NCBI GenBank assembly: GCA_026387455.1
Contig: JAPLLR010000027.1
Span: 1-35,317, forward strand
DNA: 35,317 bases
From: Candidatus Omnitrophota bacterium
GTDB lineage: Bacteria > Omnitrophota > Gorgyraeia > Gygaellales > Profunditerraquicolaceae
Direction: 5' to 3'
This document shows positions 28,074 through 34,033 of the stretch, one piece after another; positions within the stretch are counted from its first letter, which is position 1; each line of letters opens with the position of its first letter. A program made the position numbers and the translations under genes. The notes beneath the pieces were generated by a model. The model saw only the letters and a program-made list of their open reading frames with translations. It did not search any database and was not told the origin of the DNA.

Positions 28074-29633
28074 CTACAGTGAGAGGGGTTTTTGTAGATA
28101 TTCGGGAGCGGGTTTACCTATAATAGTGTAGAAGTTGGCAAGGTGCATGCGATAAAGCCGGTCAAAGTCTCCGTTTGGGTCCTCCCCTGCCCACCAGAAC
28201 CAGTCGCTTCCCTCCAATATGCGCATTTGCTTCCAGGCGAGCTCGGATTTGTCTTGAGGGAGGCTGTCCTTGCACTCTTCTAGGGCGCGGCGGGCAACTG
28301 CCAGCCACTCCCAGGCAAGGACCTTGTGGGGGCTGCCGATCCATTTGCCGAATTCTCCGTAAATCCAGGAGCCGGCGGCAAGGCGCTTGATCTCGAATTT
28401 TGCCGGATGAGTCGATAGGTACTCACTGACTGTGGTGGTTTTTAGGAAGCTGGCTTCAGATAAACGTTGATAAAGAAGCTCCAGAAAGTCCCAGCCGTCA
28501 TTGGTGTAAAATTCCCAGGCGTTCTCTCCATCCATGGCAATAGTTACCAGGATGTCTTCATTTTTGAAAGTAGAAGCGATATTTTGCAAATGTTGCATGA
28601 AGTCAGTCACAGCCGCATCTGGCTTCATATTGTGATAGACAAAGCCGATAAGGTCTGAAAGGTTGCGGTCGCGGAAGATTATATTAAGCTTGCCTTCTTC
28701 TCTGGTCAATAAGTGCGGTTGATAAAGCATATTGGTGTCGCGTTTTTTGCGGTGCATGGATTTAAAAAGTATGGCTTCATCTGTGACAATCCACTTAATG
28801 CCGGATTCCATGAGCATGGGCAGGATATGTTCACAGACAGACTCTTCAGATGGCCACATGCCCTGAGGCTTGGCCCCGAAGCGTTCTTCAAAGAACTTTA
28901 CCGCGGAGTCGATCTGGATTTTGGCATCCTGCGGATAAGCAAACTTGATCTTGGGCAGGACTGTACGGGGCGCGGCTTCTTTAGCGGTATTGGTAGAATA
29001 TAATAAAGGTAGGATAGGGTGATAAAACGGGGTGACTGTGGCTTCAATTTGGCCACTTGCGATGGCGGCTTTATAGCCTGGGATGATCTGTTTAAGTATC
29101 TGAATTTGTTTATCCAGGACTACCTGCTTATCTTCTTCGCTGAAAAAGCGGGCTTTGTTGACGATTTTTGCAAGTTCAGGGATGTTTTTCCTAAAATAGG
29201 GATCTATCCAGGCCAGGTTAAACCATAGCTGTAGGTCAAGGTAGTCTTGGGTGCTAAACTCCCCTCCTTCTATCTTTTTAAAATACAGGTAATAATAGCG
29301 GGGGTGGCAGGCAATGACTTTCTCCCGGTTAATAGAGAAAAAGTTACTTAGTATAAAATTCTTATCTTCTGGAGTCAGCTGTGAGGCGGGTTTGCGGGAT
29401 AACTCAAGAAATATGTCTTTGACCGTGTCGTTACAATAGTCTTCTATCTGCTCAATTAGGGATGGGACAAGATTAAAAGTCTGGTGTATGGCGGGAAATT
29501 TCTCAAGGATTTTGATCATGTCCAGGTAATCCTTGGTTCCGTGTAAGCGCACCCAGGGCACCGCAGACTCTCCCGTTAGGAGATTCTTGTAGTAGGGCTG
29601 GTGCATGTGGAAGATGAAGGCCAAGTTTAGCAT
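28074..29633 (-). CDS. Glycoside hydrolase family 57 protein (alpha-glucan-active)
   Basis: GH57 enzymes act on alpha-glucans as amylases, amylopullulanases or 4-alpha-glucanotransferases. The 519-residue protein has the first family motif FHMHQPYY at 8-15, YHPILPLL near 204, the nucleophile region MWPSEESV at 259-266 (E263 likely nucleophile), and AMDGENAWEFY at 366-376 (D368 likely acid/base). No signal peptide is seen, so it acts in the cytosol, consistent with internal polyglucan use. Its promoter abuts the ATG, predicting a nearly leaderless mRNA. The exact activity cannot be assigned from sequence. Confidence 0.92.
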   Translation of the reverse strand: MLNLAFIFHMHQPYYKNLLTGESAVPWVRLHGTKDYLDMIKILEKFPAIHQTFNLVPSLIEQIEDYCNDTVKDIFLELSRKPASQLTPEDKNFILSNFFSINREKVIACHPRYYYLYFKKIEGGEFSTQDYLDLQLWFNLAWIDPYFRKNIPELAKIVNKARFFSEEDKQVVLDKQIQILKQIIPGYKAAIASGQIEATVTPFYHPILPLLYSTNTAKEAAPRTVLPKIKFAYPQDAKIQIDSAVKFFEERFGAKPQGMWPSEESVCEHILPMLMESGIKWIVTDEAILFKSMHRKKRDTNMLYQPHLLTREEGKLNIIFRDRNLSDLIGFVYHNMKPDAAVTDFMQHLQNIASTFKNEDILVTIAMDGENAWEFYTNDGWDFLELLYQRLSEASFLKTTTVSEYLSTHPAKFEIKRLAAGSWIYGEFGKWIGSPHKVLAWEWLAVARRALEECKDSLPQDKSELAWKQMRILEGSDWFWWAGEDPNGDFDRLYRMHLANFYTIIGKPAPEYLQKPLSL

Positions 29634-29644
29634 TGTAGATAATT

Positions 29645-29672
29645 AGAATATCAGAAAATCAGGAAGTGTCAA
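29645..29672 (-). promoter_or_regulatory. Promoter abutting the GH57 gene
   Basis: On the minus strand a perfect TTGACA (29672-29667), a 16-base spacer and TATTCT (29650-29645). Eleven bases separate the -10 box from the ATG at 29633, so the 5' leader would have about four bases and no Shine-Dalgarno sequence. Confidence 0.72.
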
Positions 29673-29683
29673 CTTGATAATAA

Positions 29684-29717
29684 AAAACCCCTAGGGGATT
29701 GCTCCCCTAGGGGTTTT
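29684..29717 (-). terminator. Rho-independent terminator after the porin gene
   Basis: A perfect 14-bp stem: AAAACCCCTAGGGG (29684-29697) with CCCCTAGGGGTTTT (29704-29717), loop ATTGCT. On the minus strand it is followed by a U-rich run, so it ends the porin transcript about 15 bases after the stop. The plus strand also shows TTTTATT, so it may be bidirectional. It separates the porin from the GH57 promoter. Confidence 0.95.
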
Positions 29718-29732
29718 ATTGTGGAACTATGC

Positions 29733-31286
29733 TTAGAAAGTAACCTTCATGGATCCGATTACTTCATTAGCGGCGTTATTGCTCCTGGGTGCAGCTGTAA
29801 GTAACCCATTAGCATCACTGCTTGAAAAAACATTTCCTGGAACGAACACAGCACCTAATAAGTTAAATTGCACATCCTCGGTGTAATCATAGGTGAATGT
29901 AACATCCAGTTCCTGTCCAAGAAAACCGCTCTTGGTAACCAGTAAATCCTGATCAGGTCTGGCTACAGTATTCACAACATAGGTTATAGGGCCACCGTCA
30001 TCTGTACCATCTTGGGCAGATTTGGCTAACCAATAGCCATAGGCTTCGCCCTTAATGGTCACATCCTGGAAAGGCTTAAAGGATGCATTCAACCCTAAAA
30101 TATGCTGGTTGGTCTGGTTGAAAAGCGCATTGTGGAGATGTCCGAAGGACTGGTTTTCAAACATCGGATCCCATCCTCTGCGGCGTTTATCATTACCAGT
30201 AACCTGACCCGGTAACGGCATATCGTCCCCGCTGAAATAAGCATAGCAGGCACCCACTGAAGGGGTGTATTTGACTTTCTTAAAATCGTAATTTAAGAAA
30301 GCTTCCAATGCCCACGCTTTTAGCGTAACTGTTGGTGTTGCGAGACCTCCATTAACTGCATCTGCAGCAAGGACACCTGAATCAATGAAATAAGGAGATA
30401 ATTCATTTCCGTTCCAACGTCCGAACTGAAAGGCGGTTTCTAATGAGTAAGTTAAAGCATCAACCGGTTCACCAGAAACTCTGGCACCAACTACATTAGT
30501 CCTTCTTTCCTTATTTTGTAACATACCAAGATCAAGACCACCAGTTGGGAGTACGTTTGATTTTCTCTGGATCTGTTTCTGCCAGAGATAACCTTCAACT
30601 TTCATCTTCTTGGATACGTCCCAGCCAACGTTAACACCGAAAAGGTTAACATCATCTGCCGCATTTGTTGCGCCTTCGTTTATTTTTGCGAAAATAGTAT
30701 CAATAACCACCGGATCATAGTTCAAGGTGGAGCGAATAGCATCAAATGACTTGCGTGCGCTTAAGTCAGCATTCCTTCTAGTTGTTATTGGTGTAGTGGT
30801 TGAGTCTGCGAGAGGACTACCGTCAGCGACCCTGTTATTTGTATCAGGATCTCCAACGATCATATCATTACCAAAATGAAGCTCCTGACGACCGATAGTC
30901 AAGGTCAAAGGTGAATACAGGAATTCTTTTAAGGTAACATATGCGAGGTCCAGATCAATGTTAGTGTTATTATCAGCACTATTACCGCTGGTGTTCTCGC
31001 TTTCCTTGCCCCAATATCTTTCGTTCAATAATCTTACAACTGTGGAAACATTGTCAGTAAGATCGGCTGAGATTGTAATGCGGGTAATGGTAGCTAGAAA
31101 ATCATCAGCATGAGTAGATATGCCAGTAATGGCATCCTCATCACCCTGATAAAGTTCTAAGTTACGCATTGCCGCAATGATTTCCATATCGCCGCTTACT
31201 TTAACATTCTGGACTTCGGCATACGCGGCGCAAGTGATGCCTGCGACGAGTACCAGAGCCAGGACTAAAGTTAAACGTTTTAACAT
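29733..31286 (-). CDS. Outer-membrane porin, alginate-export-like beta-barrel
   Basis: The 517-residue protein has a signal peptide (LTLVLALVLVAGITCAAYAE, cleaved after AYA) and a long beta-barrel rich in alternating hydrophobic strands, ending in SMKVTF with the terminal Phe used for outer-membrane insertion. Early segments (KVSGDMEIIAAMRNLELYQG, ARITISADLTDN-like strands) and LTIGRQELHFGNDMIVGD resemble the AlgE/alginate_exp porin group. Substrate is unknown. It has a strong AGGAGG site and a leader of about 178 bases. Its presence supports a two-membrane envelope. Confidence 0.85.
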   Translation of the reverse strand: MLKRLTLVLALVLVAGITCAAYAEVQNVKVSGDMEIIAAMRNLELYQGDEDAITGISTHADDFLATITRITISADLTDNVSTVVRLLNERYWGKESENTSGNSADNNTNIDLDLAYVTLKEFLYSPLTLTIGRQELHFGNDMIVGDPDTNNRVADGSPLADSTTTPITTRRNADLSARKSFDAIRSTLNYDPVVIDTIFAKINEGATNAADDVNLFGVNVGWDVSKKMKVEGYLWQKQIQRKSNVLPTGGLDLGMLQNKERRTNVVGARVSGEPVDALTYSLETAFQFGRWNGNELSPYFIDSGVLAADAVNGGLATPTVTLKAWALEAFLNYDFKKVKYTPSVGACYAYFSGDDMPLPGQVTGNDKRRRGWDPMFENQSFGHLHNALFNQTNQHILGLNASFKPFQDVTIKGEAYGYWLAKSAQDGTDDGGPITYVVNTVARPDQDLLVTKSGFLGQELDVTFTYDYTEDVQFNLLGAVFVPGNVFSSSDANGLLTAAPRSNNAANEVIGSMKVTF

Positions 31287-31470
31287 TTTAAATCCTCCTG
31301 TAAATATTTTATAATTAATCTTCTATTGTACTAGGTTTATAAATAACCCCTAGATAATTACTATATATGTATATCGCCGGATTTTTATTGACTTTAGGCT
31401 ATTAATTGTCCTCACTCTCCTTTCTGCCTAAATTTAAAGCCATATCCAGCGGTATATCCAACTTGGTAGC

Positions 31471-31499
31471 AATTTACCATAGCTGAGCTTGATTGTCAA
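31471..31499 (-). promoter_or_regulatory. Porin promoter with upstream palindrome
   Basis: On the minus strand TTGACA (31499-31494), 17 bases and TAAATT (31476-31471). Directly upstream sit an A-tract, as in UP elements, and the perfect palindrome AGTAAAATTTTACT (31509-31522), which could bind a dimeric regulator. Transcription would begin near 31464, leaving about 178 bases before the porin ATG. Confidence 0.62.
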
Positions 31500-31535
31500 G
31501 ATTTTTTTAGTAAAATTTTACTATTAATGAGCGGA

Positions 31536-31571
31536 TGGGTTACGGAGCTCCGGAAGGAGCTCCGTAACCCA
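31536..31571. repeat. Perfect 16-bp inverted repeat with GGAA loop
   Basis: TGGGTTACGGAGCTCC (31536-31551) pairs perfectly with GGAGCTCCGTAACCCA (31556-31571), loop GGAA. No U-run follows on either strand. A second perfect hairpin, GTACTTTTC-AAA-GAAAAGTAC, lies at 31627-31647. The pair lies between the PHP gene and the porin promoter and could be a repeat element or terminate by an unusual mode. Confidence 0.75.
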
Positions 31572-31626
31572 TAGCCTGTATATTCAACTAGTTATGGCGT
31601 CCGCGAATTAATCCCGAGCCAACGAA

Positions 31627-31647
31627 GTACTTTTCAAAGAAAAGTAC
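31627..31647. repeat. Perfect 9-bp hairpin
   Basis: GTACTTTTC and GAAAAGTAC flank an AAA loop. The surrounding bases CGAGCCAA and TTTGGCGAG are partly complementary and would lengthen the stem with mismatches. It lies 44 bases after the PHP gene stop on the minus strand, without a U-run. Confidence 0.65.
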
Positions 31648-31690
31648 GAGTGGTTTGGCGAGGGAAAGCTTATCAAGTTTATTTCCCAGA

Positions 31691-32341
31691 CTAGGGGGAT
31701 ATTCGGCCAATCCAACTAACCGTATCCCTATATATATTATTCACTTGGGGTACGCTTAGGCCGGCGTTTCGGGCGACTTTTAGCAGCTTTTGGGGTGGCA
31801 GAATGTCGTCGGGGTGGTGGGCGTCAAGGCTCAGGATAAGCTTTGCGCCGAACTTTAAGGCAAGTTTAGCCACAAAGGCGTTTGTCTGGCAGTGGCCAGA
31901 GCGGCTGGTGATTTCCAGGAACACCCCTCTTCTCTTTGCCAGTTTTACATCGGCATCGTTGATTTTGCCCGGGTGAGCCAGGATATCGATATCCGCTTCA
32001 AGGGCAGCGCGGTTAGTGCCGATGATCACAGGTTCTATGGGAGTTTCGCCGTGACCGATGATGACTTTGATTCCGGCGCGGCGCGCGTAGTTAGCTAGCG
32101 GCTTAAACTGCTCAAGCGGTAAGTGAGTAAGTTCCACTCCGGGCAAAACTTTGATGGGCGAATTTCTCGGCCAGTGTTTGGTGAAGTTAAGGATAGCTCT
32201 GACAGTGGATTCGATGTTAGAATAATCAACGTGGTCAGTGATGGCTATTGCCTTGTAGCCTGCGCTAGTAAAGCGTATTGCAAGTTCTGATGGGAGCAGG
32301 CAGCCGTCGCTCAGTAAGGAATGGGTATGTAGATTAAACAT
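31691..32341 (-). CDS. PHP-domain phosphoesterase
   Basis: The 216-residue protein belongs to the PHP superfamily, trinuclear-metal phosphoesterases that include histidinol phosphatases and nucleoside 5',3'-phosphatases. Metal motifs are HTHS at 5-8, ITDHVDY, PGVELTH, GHGETP, LAHPG and SLDAHHPDD. The length fits the histidinol-phosphatase-like subgroup, but the substrate cannot be read. It is cytosolic. Upstream lies a hairpin region containing tRNA-Arg; no strong ribosome-binding site is seen before the ATG (TTAAATAAAAATG). Confidence 0.87.
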   Translation of the reverse strand: MFNLHTHSLLSDGCLLPSELAIRFTSAGYKAIAITDHVDYSNIESTVRAILNFTKHWPRNSPIKVLPGVELTHLPLEQFKPLANYARRAGIKVIIGHGETPIEPVIIGTNRAALEADIDILAHPGKINDADVKLAKRRGVFLEITSRSGHCQTNAFVAKLALKFGAKLILSLDAHHPDDILPPQKLLKVARNAGLSVPQVNNIYRDTVSWIGRISP

Positions 32342-32381
32342 TTTTATTTAATGGAATTGCTGCAAGACCCCTTGCCTAAAC

Positions 32382-32412
32382 GCGCCAAAAATCTCTTCGA
32401 TATTTTTGGCGC
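32382..32412. repeat. Hairpin between the PHP gene and tRNA-Arg
   Basis: GCGCCAAAAAT (32382-32392) pairs perfectly with ATTTTTGGCGC (32402-32412) around a nine-base loop. It lies downstream of tRNA-Arg on the minus strand and about 40 bases before the PHP gene start. No trailing U-run is present, so it is not a classical terminator. The bases TTGCTGCAAGA beside it recur at 32659 near the second hairpin. Confidence 0.7.
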
Positions 32413-32457
32413 AAACTGCGGGGCAGATTTACTGCAACTAAAATTGTCGAAATCTTG

Positions 32458-32531
32458 TGCGCCTGGCAGGAGTCGAACCTGCTACCCAGAGTTTAGGAAA
32501 CTCTTGCTCTATCCGTGTGAGCTACAGGCGC
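32458..32531 (-). tRNA. tRNA-Arg, anticodon CCT
   Basis: On the minus strand a cloverleaf of 74 bases folds well: acceptor GCGCCTG with CAGGCGC, D arm GCTCACACGGATAGAGC, anticodon arm AGAGT-TTCCTAA-ACTCT with anticodon CCT, variable loop of five bases, T arm GCAGG-TTCGACT-CCTGC, discriminator A. CCA is not encoded. It reads AGG codons. Copies of its 5' end with the preceding bases recur upstream (see the repeat at 32555-32691). Confidence 0.97.
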
Positions 32532-32554
32532 GTAATTCCACTTCTGTCGCCAGT

Positions 32555-32691
32555 CCTGTGCGAAGCACAGGGCAGGCGCAATAATTTTACTTCAGGCGCC
32601 GTGTCCTGCAGCTACGAGTAAATTTTCGGCGCGAAGCGCCAGAAATTTACGAAGTGAATTGCTGCAAGGACAGGCGCAATTATTTCACTTC
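32555..32691. repeat. Hairpin and direct-repeat cluster upstream of tRNA-Arg
   Basis: Items visible: hairpin CCTGTGC-GAA-GCACAGG (32555-32571); a large hairpin 32603-32671 with stems GTCCT/AGGAC, GCAGC/GCTGC, GTAAATTT/AAATTTAC and GGCGC-GAA-GCGCC; and two near-identical direct repeats CAGGCGCAATAATTTTACTT (from 32574) and CAGGCGCAATTATTTCACTT (from 32671). The tRNA 5' end with its flank (CAGGCGCGTAATTCCACTTC) is a third, diverged copy. No coding sequence fits. This looks like a repeat family that includes tRNA-derived sequence. Confidence 0.75.
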
Positions 32692-33213
32692 TTAATATTT
32701 TATCAAAGAGTAAATCGGATAATTTTTAAGCTTCTCTTTGCCCTTTAGGAACTCTAGCTCAATAAGGAAGGCGATGCCGCAGATCTTGCCGCCCTGTTGT
32801 TTGATCAAATCTATGGTTGCTTTGACAGTGCCGCCAGTGGCCAGCAAGTCATCAACAATCAAAACTCTTTCACCTTCTTTTATGGCATCGGTGTGCATGA
32901 ATAAGGTGTCAGTGCCGTATTCCAGCTCGTAAGTCGCGAAGTTTGTTCTCCAGGGAAGCTTTCCTTTTTTGCGCACCGGGACAAATCCTGCCCCTAGCTT
33001 GTGCGCCAGGGCTCCGCCAAAAATAAAACCGCGGGCTTCTACTGCTACCACTTTGTCGATCTTTTTAGATTTGAATTTAGCGGCCATAGAATCAATAGCG
33101 TTTTTAAATGCCTGTTTGTGGCCTAATAGCGTAGTTATGTCCTTAAAAATAATTCCCGGCTTGGGAAAATCCGGGATGTCTCTGATGTGGCTTTTTAAAT
33201 TAATCTTTTTCAT
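32692..33213 (-). CDS. apt: Adenine phosphoribosyltransferase
   Basis: Apt salvages adenine with PRPP to form AMP. The 173-residue protein is of normal length and shows IRDIPDFPKPGIIFKDITTL, ARGFIFGGALAHKLGAGFVP and the PRPP-binding loop VLIVDDLLATGGTVKA. It is cytosolic. The start lies two bases after the sigma factor stop, so it is transcribed with the sigma factor and PPDK. Confidence 0.96.
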   Translation of the reverse strand: MKKINLKSHIRDIPDFPKPGIIFKDITTLLGHKQAFKNAIDSMAAKFKSKKIDKVVAVEARGFIFGGALAHKLGAGFVPVRKKGKLPWRTNFATYELEYGTDTLFMHTDAIKEGERVLIVDDLLATGGTVKATIDLIKQQGGKICGIAFLIELEFLKGKEKLKNYPIYSLIKY

Positions 33214-33215
33214 GA

Positions 33216-34031
33216 TTAAAGCTCCTGATCCTGATTGACTACAAACCTTTTAAGTTTCTTTAGGGCTTCTTCTTCTATCTGGCGCACGCGCTCGCGCGAA
33301 ACATCCAGCTTTTTGGCAACATCAGCTAAAGTGTGGGAGTGTCCGCCTTTTAAGCCAAAACGCATATCCAGCACTTGCCTTTCCCTTTCGCTCATCACGC
33401 CTAGAAGGTTAGCCACCCGCTCTTTGTCCATCATGTGCCCAATGCCGGCGTCAGGGGAAATCGCGCCCACATCCACAATAAGGTCGGATACTTGGCTTTC
33501 CGCGTCTTCGCCAATTGGGGCATCAAGGCTTGAGGTGGTGGAAGTCATCCAGAAGTTGATCTGATCCACCTTATCTTTAGTGATTTTTAGGCGCTTGGCT
33601 ATCTCATCATCCGAGGGTATGCGCTTAAGCTTTTGGGATAGCCGTTCTTTTTTCTTTTTCCACTGGGTGATCAGGTCTGACATGTAAACCGGCACGCGGA
33701 TCATTCTTCCCTGTTCGGTGATAGAGCGAGTGATGCTTTGTTTAATCCACCAGGCACCATACGTGGAAAAACGAAAGCCTTTTTTGGGATCGAATTTATC
33801 CACTGCCTTCATCAGGCCGAGGTTGCCCTCTTCGATCAAATCTAGAAGCGGGATGCCCAGATGCATGTAGCGCTTGGCCATATTGATCACCAGGCGCAGA
33901 TTCGCCCGGATCATATCCTTGCGCGCTATTTCATCGCCGCGCTTGATTCTCCGGGCAAGCTTGATTTCTTGCTCGGCGGTCAAAAGCGGGATATTCCTGA
34001 TTTCATTTAAATATTGTTTAAGTGATTCCAT
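33216..34031 (-). CDS. RNA polymerase sigma-70 family factor (primary-like, no region 1.1)
   Basis: The 271-residue protein has region 1.2 (MESLKQYLNEIRNIPLLTAE), region 2 with ANLRLVINMAKRYMHLGIPL, DLIEEGNLGLMKAVDKF and FRFSTYGAWWIKQSITRSI, region 3, and region 4 with HTLADVAKKLDVSRERVRQI. It lacks region 1.1 and the non-conserved region of RpoD, so it is either a compact primary factor or a group 2 (RpoS-like) factor. Its -10 and -35 recognition residues look like standard sigma-70, matching the TTGACA/TATAAT promoters in the window. It starts two bases after the PPDK stop, which implies coupling to central metabolism. Confidence 0.92.
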   Translation of the reverse strand: MESLKQYLNEIRNIPLLTAEQEIKLARRIKRGDEIARKDMIRANLRLVINMAKRYMHLGIPLLDLIEEGNLGLMKAVDKFDPKKGFRFSTYGAWWIKQSITRSITEQGRMIRVPVYMSDLITQWKKKKERLSQKLKRIPSDDEIAKRLKITKDKVDQINFWMTSTTSSLDAPIGEDAESQVSDLIVDVGAISPDAGIGHMMDKERVANLLGVMSERERQVLDMRFGLKGGHSHTLADVAKKLDVSRERVRQIEEEALKKLKRFVVNQDQEL

Positions 34032-34033
34032 AG

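Larger units (their letters stand above)
31287..31690. other. 404-bp non-coding region: porin leader and inverted repeats
   Basis: From right to left on the minus strand this region holds two hairpins, the porin promoter and the long porin leader. The leader includes AGGAGG before the ATG and a hairpin pairing CTAGG near 31331 with CCTAG near 31354. A 14-base palindrome AGTAAAATTTTACT lies at 31509-31522 just upstream of the -35 box, followed by an A-tract. No coding sequence is supported. Confidence 0.6.
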
